DNA from: an uncultured Candidatus Melainabacteria bacterium | Lineage (GTDB): Bacteria; Cyanobacteriota; Vampirovibrionia; Gastranaerophilales; Gastranaerophilaceae | Direction: 5' to 3' | DNA length: 64,000 nt | Assembly: GCA_934693165.1 (NCBI GenBank) | Contig: CAKUUX010000010.1 | Location: forward strand, 20,381-84,380 | Shown: positions 8,997 through 16,628 of the stretch, piece after piece | Layout of the letters: every line of letters begins with the position of its first letter | Position numbering within the stretch: the first letter of the stretch is position 1 | Notes under the pieces: model-generated | The model's database searches: none | What the model was told of the DNA's origin: nothing | Seen by the model: the letters and a program-made list of their open reading frames with translations, nothing else | Translations under genes and position numbers: made by a program

Positions 8997-9797
8997 ATGA
9001 AGATGAATAAAACTAAAATTAAAGAATTAGAAGAAAAAGAACAAGTTGAAAAGTTTTTCAAAACCAAAGTTGGTCAGGAATGGTATGAAGGACTTGGTAT
9101 TGTTGATTATGTAAAATCCGAAGCTCCAGATTTTAAAATTAAGACTATAAATGGCGTCACTATCGCATTAGAAATAACTAAATTTATAGCAGAAAATAAA
9201 AACCTTAAATTTTTTCAAGCATTAACCAGAATAGGTAATAAAATATGCAAAGAAGCCGAAAAGAAATACAATCTTCAAATGCATATACTTATTGATAAAT
9301 ATGATGACAGAAAATTTAGTATCCGTTGGAAAGATCATTTGGATTATGCTTATAATCCTGGTTTTTCAGAACTTCCTGATGCAAAAATTTTTAAACAAAA
9401 ATTGCAAGATATTTTAAGAAATAATATAGAGAAATTGAGAAAAGGTTTGCTTGTTCAGGAATGGATTCTGGTTGATAATGAACATTTTAAAATATCAATG
9501 GACCCTATTGCATGTCCTTGGACTGGGAAATATGATTGCCATGTCAATAATGCAGGCATGGTCAAGCAAAATCCCATTGATGAATTACAAATCTGTATTG
9601 ATAAAAAGAATGATAAAATCAACTCGTATAGTGCAAATTGCAACAAATGTTATTTATTAATATATGTCCCCAATGCATATAATGCTAATTATTGTTCATT
9701 TGACAACTTGTTATTAAAACATCGATTTAATTCGAAATTTGAAAAAGTATTTTTGTATAGTGAAGAATCTGATATATCATTTGCTCTTAATAACTAA
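8997..9797 (+). CDS. Hypothetical protein with a PD-(D/E)XK-like motif
   Basis: A 266-residue protein of unknown family. Residues around 40-62 read APDFKIKTINGVTIALEITK, which has the PD...(hydrophobic)E layout of restriction-endonuclease-like folds, with T in place of the usual K and a lysine just after it. Later segments contain a tryptophan and cysteine group (ACPWTGKYDCH, NCNKC). It may start at ATG 8997 or ATG 9003. Its position in the island and the motif suggest a nuclease of a defence or mobile element, but this is inference. It converges on the broken transposon gene at 9809. Confidence 0.65.
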   Translation: MKMNKTKIKELEEKEQVEKFFKTKVGQEWYEGLGIVDYVKSEAPDFKIKTINGVTIALEITKFIAENKNLKFFQALTRIGNKICKEAEKKYNLQMHILIDKYDDRKFSIRWKDHLDYAYNPGFSELPDAKIFKQKLQDILRNNIEKLRKGLLVQEWILVDNEHFKISMDPIACPWTGKYDCHVNNAGMVKQNPIDELQICIDKKNDKINSYSANCNKCYLLIYVPNAYNANYCSFDNLLLKHRFNSKFEKVFLYSEESDISFALNN

Positions 9798-9808
9798 ATG
9801 TACTTTAA

Positions 9809-10216
9809 TTACATTCCTAAAATATCTCTTTCAACTATTTTTACAATATCTTCCGGTAAAAATTCTTCCTTTTTAGACTTTAGTTTTTGTTTTGTTTCAG
9901 TTATTTGTTGTTTTATCTGTGGCAAATTTTTCAAAATATTCATCACCGAATACATTTCTGCCTGTGGAGTTTGTTGATTATTGTCAATATCATTTGAGAT
10001 TTTATCTATAATTTTTTGTGCAAAATTCAGCAGTTCACGATTAAAGAGTTCCTGCTCTCGGCCTTTTTCAAACTTCTTTCTATCCCATTCATATTCTTTC
10101 TTTCAATAAAATAAAGTCCTGCGCGAAAGGTCAAGTTTTGTGCCAATCACATCAAGTGGTTGTTTTTCGTAAACATATAAATGCTCTGCCTGCTTTAATT
10201 TATCCAATTTTGTCAT
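9809..10216 (-). pseudogene. HTH protein interrupted by in-frame TGA (terminase-small/DUF1804-like)
   Basis: Read through one TGA, this is a 135-codon frame beginning MTKLDKLKQAEHLYV and ending at TAA 9809-9811. The first 37 residues look like a helix-turn-helix (YVYEKQPLDVIGTKLDLSRRT) as in Mu-like small terminase or DUF1804 proteins. Codon 38 (10103-10105) is TGA where a tryptophan would suit the context FY-x-KKEYEWDR, and the remainder is a helical charged tail. The start has a GAGGT ribosome site and lies 2 bases after the upstream stop. The module's own ATPase gene ends in a functional TGA, so recoding is unlikely and a nonsense mutation is the simplest reading. Confidence 0.65.
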
Positions 10217-10218
10217 AT

Positions 10219-10773
10219 TTATACCTCAAAAATTATTCTGTCTACTGTAAATTTTGTTTTATCAGATAATCTTCGCACCTGAAAATTACAAGTTCTATTA
10301 ACTATTCCAAGATTTTGGAAATATTTAATCATCTGATTTAGAAGTGCCAAAGTATTTTTCAGTACTTTTGGTGGAAAATTTCTGCTTTTACAAAAATAAT
10401 AAAATTCATGAACATCGTTACAAGTTATGTCATTTAAGTTTTTATTTTTAAAAAATGGTGCAATGTAGTACTTCAACATTCTGCTATATCTTCTATAAGT
10501 ATTTAATTTGCAATTGTTTTTGACATAATTTTCTAAAAAATAATCAATCGCAGCACCAATTGTAATAACCTGATAATTTGTAGTTTGTTTTACGCAAATA
10601 ATAAATTCCTGCTTTATCTTCTCTTCCTGATATTTATACAAACCCTGTTCAAATACCAATTTACCCTCGTTCAAAAGGTGTTTAAGTTCTGTTTTACAAT
10701 CACATTCTGCAATCATATTTATTTCATCAAGTGTAAATTCTTTTAAATGTTTTGCAAGTTTTTCTATATTCAT
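10219..10773 (-). CDS. Integrase-like core-binding protein lacking a catalytic domain
   Basis: A 184-residue protein. Residues 1-55 look like a small winged-helix or HTH (FTLDEINMIAECDCKTELKHLL). Residues 70-165 resemble the SAM-like core-binding domain of tyrosine recombinases (AAIDYFLENYVKNNCKLNTY, DITCNDVHEFYYF, LLNQMIKYFQNLGIV). The protein stops about 15 residues later, so the R..H.R..Y catalytic domain is absent. The ATG overlaps the ATPase stop codon (ATGA), so it is a fixed part of the module. A role in DNA or target-site recognition is inference. Confidence 0.7.
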   Translation of the reverse strand: MNIEKLAKHLKEFTLDEINMIAECDCKTELKHLLNEGKLVFEQGLYKYQEEKIKQEFIICVKQTTNYQVITIGAAIDYFLENYVKNNCKLNTYRRYSRMLKYYIAPFFKNKNLNDITCNDVHEFYYFCKSRNFPPKVLKNTLALLNQMIKYFQNLGIVNRTCNFQVRRLSDKTKFTVDRIIFEV

Positions 10774-11450
10774 ATTAACTCCTTCACAATCTCAATCGTA
10801 ATCTCAGTCAAGCGATTCTCACTCGCAACAATTTCAAGCTTGTTTATCAATTGCACAATTTGTCTAAACCTATTGTATTTCTTATGTATAAATTCAATAG
10901 CATCAATATTTACTTGGACTTCTGAAAGTTGTTCAAATATTTGTTTTAAATCTTGTATAGAGAATGTTTCAAACTTTACAATTTCAGAAAACCTATCAAA
11001 AAGATGTTTGTATCGCTCGAGTTTTTTATGTGCCAACCCCATACCAACAAAGATTATTGGACAATCGGTTTCATCATGAATATCTCTCAAAATTTCTATT
11101 GTCTTCAAGTTGTTCATTAAGTAATCGATTTCATCAACTATAATTAATTGAGGTTTTTGTTTTAATTTTTGTACTATCAAATTAAAATTATCTGAGGTTA
11201 AATATCTTGGAATTTCGTCCATTTCTTTTGCAATTTCTTCTAATAGCCAGCGTCCAGTCATAAGATTTGTCGCTCTCAAATATATCGCATCATATTTGCA
11301 AGCCAACCATAATGCTGTTTGAGATTTTCCAAGTCCCGGCTCTCCATATACAAGTCCCATTTTAGGAATATTCTTTGGCTTGTTTAGAAGATTTTCAACT
11401 AAACCAATAAAATTTTTCACGTTCGTTGTTTTAACAAAAATTCTATTCAT
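10770..11450 (-). CDS. MuB/TnsC-like AAA+ ATPase
   Basis: A 226-residue P-loop ATPase. Walker A is GEPGLGKS (residues 36-43) and Walker B is LIIVDEID with D106/E107. A sensor region (IFVGMG) and an arginine-rich segment (RYKHLFDRFSEIV) follow, and the protein ends in a small helical C-terminal domain as in MuB/IstB-type transposition proteins. It would bind DNA with ATP and direct or activate the transposase. I prefer the ATG at 11450, which overlaps the transposase stop (ATGAATAG), over an ATG 17 codons upstream that has no ribosome site. The stop is TGA, shared with the next start. Confidence 0.88.
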   Translation of the reverse strand: MNRIFVKTTNVKNFIGLVENLLNKPKNIPKMGLVYGEPGLGKSQTALWLACKYDAIYLRATNLMTGRWLLEEIAKEMDEIPRYLTSDNFNLIVQKLKQKPQLIIVDEIDYLMNNLKTIEILRDIHDETDCPIIFVGMGLAHKKLERYKHLFDRFSEIVKFETFSIQDLKQIFEQLSEVQVNIDAIEFIHKKYNRFRQIVQLINKLEIVASENRLTEITIEIVKELI

Positions 11451-13224
11451 AAAGTAATTTATACTCCTTAGTTTGTTTAAATTTTTCAATCCATTTATCA
11501 TTCGGATTATTTTTGATTAAATACTCATATTTTTCTGCATTATTCTTGAATATTTTTTGAACACATTTTGAACGCTCTTTGAACTCAGTTTGAACAGGGT
11601 TTGAATTTTCTTCAAGCATTTTGGTTTCTAAATATTTAACTTCGTCGTTAGATAAATATTTTTGGACGGCATTTATGGTTTTCTTATGCAACTTTCTTTG
11701 TTTTACAAGTTTTTGTTTATAATCCTCAAAATCTGTAACCGTACCTAATAATTTTGCCATCGGATGAGTTTCAGTTACACGTCCTGCCGTACATAAATAT
11801 TCACCTTTTGTCGTATAAACTTTAATGCTCGTCAGGTCAAACAAATTGTATTTAATTAGCACTTTACTTTTGAAACCGTATAATCTTTCATCAAAATAAT
11901 CACAATTTAAAAATCTTATACCATTTCTTTGAATTGTTTTAACTTCAGTTGCTAACATTAAATCGTCAAGTAAGTTAATATTAATATTTTGCCTTTTACG
12001 TTCTTCTAACACTTCTGCTATTGTTTTATCTGGTGCATTAGGACAAGGTTGAGAATTTTTAAAATTCAACCACATATCTATCATTTTTATTGTTTCATCT
12101 AAAGTAGGTACAAAATCGTTATGTAATTGTTTGTGCAACTTTTCATTTCTCATTAAATAGGCTGGTTTATTTTGAATAGCACTTCCGACATAACTTGGTA
12201 AAAGTTTTTCAAAACCCTCCTGAAATTCTTTGAAAAATCTTTCAATAACTTTTGCTCTTGCATTATATGGTCTTGCAAATACTGTTTCTATACCTAATTT
12301 TGAATAAAGACCATTAAATCCTAATTCTGTAAAACCTTTATCATTTGAGAATGAGTTTGGCTCTCCAACGAAAACTCCTCGTTTCCGTTTCGAGCCGACA
12401 CTCCCGCTACCGCATGTAAAATATTTAGCTCTAAAAGCTCTACCGTTATCTTGGTAAACTATTTTAGGTATCATATCTAAATTAATAATTGAATTTCTTA
12501 AAGCGCTTGCAATACATTGTGTATTTTCTTCTAACATAATTTCATAACCAACTAATGCTGTTGATTTCCAATCAAGAAAACCAACTAATGTTGCTCTTGA
12601 AGCTTTACCTGTAAAAGGATTAATTACATTAAATGCCAATTTATGTCCGTCAGCTACAAGAATATCCCCAACTTCTAATAAACTTGCATCACGTTTTATA
12701 TATGGTTCAACTTTATCTGATAGTGCTTTTTCACCATCTCGAGCTAAAACCCATTTGTCATAATTATTCTTTTTAAACCAATTAGCATATTTTCTAAAAG
12801 TAATATCTGCTGGAATATACGATTGACCTTGTTCTTTTAATTTATATTTTGTAAGTGCTATGGCTTTACCAATACAAAGTCTATTGGGATGCAAAAGCAG
12901 TCCCATAAATACTTTTATTTCTTCATCGGTTAAACAAGTTCGGTATTCATCTACCTTTGCATATTTGTATTGAGGGATAAGTTTTGTATAATCTTCAGTT
13001 CCATTGAGAATGTTTTTCCAACGGTGAAGTGTGCCTCTACTGATTTTACCTAATATCTCAAAAAGATATGAATTACTTGTATTATGCAAATTAACAAAAT
13101 CATAATCAGCTTGAAGTTTATTATCTGATTTTTTACGAAATTCTTTCCATTGATTAAGTAAATCCAATCTTGCTAAGGCAATTTTCTTTGATTTTTCTGG
13201 TGTGAATATAATTGAACTTTCCAT
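11443..13224 (-). CDS. MuA/TnsB-like DDE transposase
   Basis: A 593-residue transposase. An N-terminal HTH region (FEILGKISRGTLHRWKNIL, residues 55-73) is followed by an RNase H-like rve core with catalytic candidates D192 (VADGH), D259 (YQDNG) and E328 (KVIERF). A Mu-type beta-barrel region and a basic, helical C-terminal tail that could contact the ATPase follow. It cuts and joins the ends of the element. Length and order agree with MuA-type proteins. It lies 2 bases after the small leading gene and overlaps the ATPase gene by 8 bases. Confidence 0.92.
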   Translation of the reverse strand: MESSIIFTPEKSKKIALARLDLLNQWKEFRKKSDNKLQADYDFVNLHNTSNSYLFEILGKISRGTLHRWKNILNGTEDYTKLIPQYKYAKVDEYRTCLTDEEIKVFMGLLLHPNRLCIGKAIALTKYKLKEQGQSYIPADITFRKYANWFKKNNYDKWVLARDGEKALSDKVEPYIKRDASLLEVGDILVADGHKLAFNVINPFTGKASRATLVGFLDWKSTALVGYEIMLEENTQCIASALRNSIINLDMIPKIVYQDNGRAFRAKYFTCGSGSVGSKRKRGVFVGEPNSFSNDKGFTELGFNGLYSKLGIETVFARPYNARAKVIERFFKEFQEGFEKLLPSYVGSAIQNKPAYLMRNEKLHKQLHNDFVPTLDETIKMIDMWLNFKNSQPCPNAPDKTIAEVLEERKRQNININLLDDLMLATEVKTIQRNGIRFLNCDYFDERLYGFKSKVLIKYNLFDLTSIKVYTTKGEYLCTAGRVTETHPMAKLLGTVTDFEDYKQKLVKQRKLHKKTINAVQKYLSNDEVKYLETKMLEENSNPVQTEFKERSKCVQKIFKNNAEKYEYLIKNNPNDKWIEKFKQTKEYKLLYE

Positions 13225-13226
13225 GG

Positions 13227-13409
13227 TTAATTTAACCCTCTAATATTATCTAATTCAATATTGTATCTTTTGCCTTGCTTATCTACGCAAGTTGCAAAAT
13301 CTACTTCACCATCGGCAAATTTATTTTTCCAAATGCAAATTAGTAAACCTATTTCTTTTGTTTTAAGGTTTAAAATCTTTGTTCCATAAAATTGATAATA
13401 TTTTTGCAT
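13227..13409 (-). CDS. Small leading protein of the Mu-like operon, unknown
   Basis: A 60-residue protein (MQKYYQFYGTKILNL...) with a near-ideal ribosome site AAAGGAGGT before the ATG at 13409. An upstream in-frame ATG lacks one. It stops 2 bases before the transposase start. It is a paralogue of the protein at 7577-7777 (about two thirds identical by eye). The compact strand-turn pattern suggests a small beta-barrel fold. Position as first gene suggests an early regulator or an element-specific DNA-binding protein, as inference. Confidence 0.75.
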   Translation of the reverse strand: MQKYYQFYGTKILNLKTKEIGLLICIWKNKFADGEVDFATCVDKQGKRYNIELDNIRGLN

Positions 13410-13812
13410 ATGCACCTCCTTTGGTTGCATACACATCTATCACTCTTTGTCTTAAAGAAATCAACTCCTTGTCTCAATCTCAGAGACACTTTGACACATC
13501 TCAAAATACAAGAAATTTCAAATTGGGCTTTTTGTACTCATTTTGTCCAATGGCTAAAAGGTAAATGAGTTCAACGATAGAGGCAAATTTAATTAAAATT
13601 ATAGAAAATTTTGTGGACTTTTGAGTACCCGAAAAGTTCCTTTTGGTGTACTTTGAAACTCAAATCTCATTTTAAAAAATTAGCCTCAATTAGCCTAGAT
13701 TTGGGAAAGTTTATATAATCAAGCAAATCCAAATTGGACTAATAAACCCCATAAACCTCAGCAGAGCTTTTGTCGGGTTGAAAGTCCTTACAAAGTCTAA
13801 GGATGACAAAAT
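13410..13812. other. Non-coding right flank of the Mu-like module
   Basis: About 400 bases with no gene. It contains the palindrome TGTCTC-N7-GAGACA (around 13470-13488), the related words GGACAAAATGAGTAC (minus strand, 13535-13549) and GGACTTTTGAGTAC (plus strand, about 13615-13628), and the inverted repeat listed at 13625-13651. Such clustered sites are expected of a transposon end or an operator region. The exact terminus is not visible to me. Confidence 0.4.
13625..13651. promoter_or_regulatory. Inverted repeat, possible operator or transposase site
   Basis: GTACCCGAAAAG and CTTTTGGTGTAC form an inverted repeat of 12 bases with 10 matching positions around a 3-base centre. It lies about 220 bases upstream of the transposon operon. 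Function inferred from symmetry only. Confidence 0.35.
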
Positions 13813-13894
13813 TGTCGATAGGGGGACTTGAACCCCCACGGCTTTCGCCACATGCACCTCAAGCATGCACGTATACCAATTTCGTCATATCGAC
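13813..13894 (-). tRNA. tRNA-Leu (GAG)
   Basis: The minus strand folds into a class II tRNA. The acceptor stem GTCGATA/TATCGAC is perfect with discriminator A. The anticodon stem CATGC/GCATG encloses the loop TTGAGGT with anticodon GAG, followed by a short variable arm and a T-arm with GTTCAAGTC. The CCA is not encoded directly after the discriminator. Its 3' end faces the accessory island, the usual orientation of an integration site. Confidence 0.95.
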
Positions 13895-13918
13895 CTAGAT
13901 ATTTCTTATAATAAATAA

Positions 13919-14611
13919 TTAAAGTCCTTTTGGATTCCAATTTACAAGTAATTTAGATTGTGTATTTCCGTTTGGAGTTTGTACTTGTTTTTCTGAAAAT
14001 CTCACAACTGGCCAGAATAAAAATACTGCTTTTCCGATAAATCTATCTTCTTCCAAAAAGCCCCAATATCTGCTGTCTTGTGAATTTCCTCTATTATCAC
14101 CCATCATAAAATAATTATGTTCTGGAATAATAAATGGACCACAATATTTTACGTTAGAGCAATCAGGGTAGTCGTATTCGTCCATAATATATGGTTCATT
14201 AAGTCTGTTATCATTTATAAACACACCAAATTTACCATTTTGTTCTTTCTTAACTTCAAATTTATCTCCAGGCATCCCGACAACACGTTTGATATATGCA
14301 ATATCTTTACACCAAAAACCTGTTAGTCTTTGAAAAACTTTTACTGGTGAATATTTTAAGTCTTGTGACGGTGGGTAAAATACCATTACATCACCACGTT
14401 TTGGAGTTGAGTAAAAACGTGAAAATCTTTCTACAAAAATTCTATCTCCTTCATTCAATGTTGGTTTCATTGAGCCTGAAGGTATCCAACGAATTTCTCC
14501 TATAAAAAATCTAATAATTATAACCATTACAATGACAAAAACGGCTGTTTCTATTATTTCTTTCATAGCTGGTTTTATTTTTGCGTATATTTCTTTATAA
14601 TCTAAGTTCAT
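13919..14611 (-). CDS. lepB: Signal peptidase I
   Basis: A 230-residue type I signal peptidase. One membrane segment lies at residues 19-37, followed by box B with catalytic Ser47 (PSGSMKPTL) and box D with catalytic Lys108 (YIKRVVGMPGD). The C-terminal GDNRGNSQDSRYWGF box is complete. It removes signal peptides from Sec-exported proteins at the outer face of the inner membrane. The ATG overlaps the stop of the prenyl synthase gene (ATGA), so they are coupled in an operon running from the lipoate ligase-like gene. Confidence 0.96.
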   Translation of the reverse strand: MNLDYKEIYAKIKPAMKEIIETAVFVIVMVIIIRFFIGEIRWIPSGSMKPTLNEGDRIFVERFSRFYSTPKRGDVMVFYPPSQDLKYSPVKVFQRLTGFWCKDIAYIKRVVGMPGDKFEVKKEQNGKFGVFINDNRLNEPYIMDEYDYPDCSNVKYCGPFIIPEHNYFMMGDNRGNSQDSRYWGFLEEDRFIGKAVFLFWPVVRFSEKQVQTPNGNTQSKLLVNWNPKGL

Positions 14612-15483
14612 AATTTTAGTAAATCCAAAATTGATGTGAGTGCATCTGTATAAATATTTTTTTCTAAATTACAAATAACCTCACGTGTATTACAAAGATA
14701 ATTATCTAACAACTGAGATGCTTTTTCAATACCTAAAGAAATATTCTTCAAATCGCATTCGGCATATATTATTGGTGCTGTATAAATTCCGTTTTCGTAG
14801 TCATTTTTTACAGGTTTATTATCATTATTTTTAAAATTCAAAATATCATCTCGTATTTGAAATGCTATGCCAAAATTATTTGCAAGATTCTCGGCATTAA
14901 ATTTGTTCAAATTGGCAAGAATTGAGGCAGAAACTAACGAAACTTCAAATAGTGATGCAGTTTTTGCTCTTGATTTTTCTATATATTCATAAATCGTTGG
15001 CATTTTAAATTTTGAAAAATATTGCGAAATCTCTCCAACGCACATATTTTCTATGGCTTTTGAAAATAATTCTAAAATGTCAGAATTGTTTAATTTTAAA
15101 AGTTTTTTCAGTGCGACAGAAAGCAAGTAATCACCTGCAATTACAGCTAATGAATTATCGAATTTTTTATTTACACTAGGTAAATTTCTTCTTACATCAG
15201 CTTCATCAATGATGTCATCGTGTATTAATGTTGCGTTGTGAATAAGTTCAATTATTGCTTGCAACGTAATCTGTTCTTCTGAAATTTCTTTACCGTTTGC
15301 TTTTAAATACAAGAAGGCAAGAACTGAACGAAGTCTTTTAGATGGTGCTGATACGTATTCTTTCATAAAGGTATTAAAATCTTTAGAAGATGAATTTATT
15401 TCGCACAAAATTTCATCAACCTTTTCTAATTCAGGCTGAACAAGAGATTTTATTTTTTCGTAAGTATTTTCATCAAAGCTCAT
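14608..15483 (-). CDS. Polyprenyl diphosphate synthase
   Basis: A 291-residue trans-isoprenyl synthase. The first aspartate-rich motif DDIID is at 89-93 (LIHDDIIDEADVRR). The second motif is FQIRDDILNFK near 212, where the usual final Asp (DDxxD) is Asn. The family normally makes the side chain of menaquinone or other long prenyl chains. The protein is slightly shorter than the typical ~320 residues. It overlaps the lipoate ligase-like gene upstream by 11 bases and lepB downstream. Chain length cannot be read from the sequence. Confidence 0.88.
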   Translation of the reverse strand: MSFDENTYEKIKSLVQPELEKVDEILCEINSSSKDFNTFMKEYVSAPSKRLRSVLAFLYLKANGKEISEEQITLQAIIELIHNATLIHDDIIDEADVRRNLPSVNKKFDNSLAVIAGDYLLSVALKKLLKLNNSDILELFSKAIENMCVGEISQYFSKFKMPTIYEYIEKSRAKTASLFEVSLVSASILANLNKFNAENLANNFGIAFQIRDDILNFKNNDNKPVKNDYENGIYTAPIIYAECDLKNISLGIEKASQLLDNYLCNTREVICNLEKNIYTDALTSILDLLKL

Positions 15484-16117
15484 GCATTGATTGTAGCATA
15501 AAAAATAGGTCAGGGTTAATTACCTTTAAGGATGTAAAATGGGTTAAATCTGGTTTTTCACCAAAGATTTTTGTAAGTAGTTCCACATCATAATCATAGA
15601 GAATTGAACCGTGTTGTAGGATATAACCTTGTTTTCGGCATTGAGCAGAACCTATAAGTTTTTTTCCTTTGTAGCATAAATCTGCGCCAGTTGAGATTAG
15701 CATACAGTAATTAAATTTTGTATTAATAGGATTTTGTGTACCAAAATCTAATTCAATACCAAATTTTTTGAAAAAATCTATAAGTACTTGCGAAATTTCT
15801 ATATAAGATTTAGTAACTGATTCACCCTCTTTCAAATATGAAACTGGGCAAATGTATGAATATGTTATTTCCATATCATGCAAAAGCGCTCTACCACCAG
15901 TTATTCGTCGAACGACATCAATATTTTCTTTCTTTAAAAAATCATAATCTAAAAAATTATCAACTTGATTACGACCTAAGGAAATGCACTTTGGCTTCCA
16001 TCCATAAAGTCTGAAAGTAGGTTCTTTTTGTTGCTCCTCAATTGCCTTATCAAGCAAATCAGAATCCATTTGCATATTTTCTCTGCCAGTATAAATTTTA
16101 AAAGGTATAAATTTCAT
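15473..16117 (-). CDS. Lipoate-protein ligase A-type protein
   Basis: A 214-residue member of the biotin/lipoate ligase fold. The motif VVRRITGGRALLHD (about residues 77-90) is the lipoate-binding RRxxGGGxVxHD segment. WKPKCISLGRNQ and the later catalytic lysine segment GKKLIGSAQCRKQG also fit. It either attaches lipoate/octanoate to lipoyl domains or transfers it between carriers (LplA, LipM and LipL types look alike here). It is short for LplA, lacking the C-terminal accessory domain. It starts 8 bases after the TPR gene's stop. Confidence 0.85.
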   Translation of the reverse strand: MKFIPFKIYTGRENMQMDSDLLDKAIEEQQKEPTFRLYGWKPKCISLGRNQVDNFLDYDFLKKENIDVVRRITGGRALLHDMEITYSYICPVSYLKEGESVTKSYIEISQVLIDFFKKFGIELDFGTQNPINTKFNYCMLISTGADLCYKGKKLIGSAQCRKQGYILQHGSILYDYDVELLTKIFGEKPDLTHFTSLKVINPDLFFMLQSMHEL

Positions 16118-16125
16118 AGCAAATC

Positions 16126-16626
16126 CTATTTGTCTTCAATATGCAAATATTTTGTAAGAATTAATTTTTTTAAAGCTTTTGAATAAGGTGATTCTGGTTG
16201 AAGGTCAAGAACCTTATTTAATGAAACAATTGCACTTTCGTATAGTCCAAGTTTCTTTTTAACAACTGCAGAATAATAATGTGCATCAATAAATCTTGGG
16301 TCTAATTCTGTTGCTGTCTCAAGATTTGATAATGCTTCTTTTAGTTCTTCTTCTGTTGCATCTTCAAGCCCTAAAATAGCTTGAGCTCTATTATAGTATG
16401 CATCTATCATCTTTTTATCTAGTAAGATAGCTTTACCATAGTTTTCATATGCAGCTCTAAATTGTCCTAAATTATGATATGCAATAGCTTTTGAAAAATA
16501 TGATAGTGCGTTGCTAGGATTTAATTCAATAGCTTTGTTTAAAGACTCTAATGCATCTTCAAATTTGCTTTGGTTTGTTAATTCTATACCTTCGTTTAAA
16601 TAAAATTTATAATCTTGTTCTGTCAT
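16126..16626 (-). CDS. TPR repeat protein
   Basis: A 166-residue cytoplasmic protein consisting of about four tetratricopeptide repeats (for example ALESLNKAIELNPSNALSYFSKAIAYHNLG and AAYENYGKAILLDKKMIDAYYNRA, spaced 34 residues apart). TPRs mediate protein contacts. The partner is unknown. It lies between the Na/Pi transporter gene (2-base gap) and the lipoate ligase-like gene (8-base gap), in one leftward operon. Confidence 0.85.
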   Translation of the reverse strand: MTEQDYKFYLNEGIELTNQSKFEDALESLNKAIELNPSNALSYFSKAIAYHNLGQFRAAYENYGKAILLDKKMIDAYYNRAQAILGLEDATEEELKEALSNLETATELDPRFIDAHYYSAVVKKKLGLYESAIVSLNKVLDLQPESPYSKALKKLILTKYLHIEDK

Positions 16627-16628
16627 AT

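Larger units (their letters stand above)
9809..13409 (-). mobile_element. Mu-like transposition module
   Basis: Five tightly packed leftward genes: a small protein (13227-13409), a DDE transposase (11443-13224), an AAA+ ATPase (10770-11450), an integrase-like protein without catalytic domain (10219-10773) and a broken HTH gene (9809-10216). Gaps are 2 bases or overlaps (ATGA between the third and fourth genes), so this is one operon. The transposase/ATPase pair is the MuA/MuB (or TnsB/TnsC) arrangement. No phage head or tail genes follow. I could not define terminal repeats or a target-site duplication, so the coordinates cover the gene block only. The real element probably extends right into 13410-13800 and may extend left to include cargo at 7.5-9.8 kb. 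Confidence 0.75.

Noticed and set aside
10103..10105. TGA read as tryptophan (alternative genetic code)
   Set aside because: Intact genes including lepB's upstream neighbour, the DUF3800 gene and the transposon ATPase end with TGA at sensible places, and Trp is encoded by TGG throughout.
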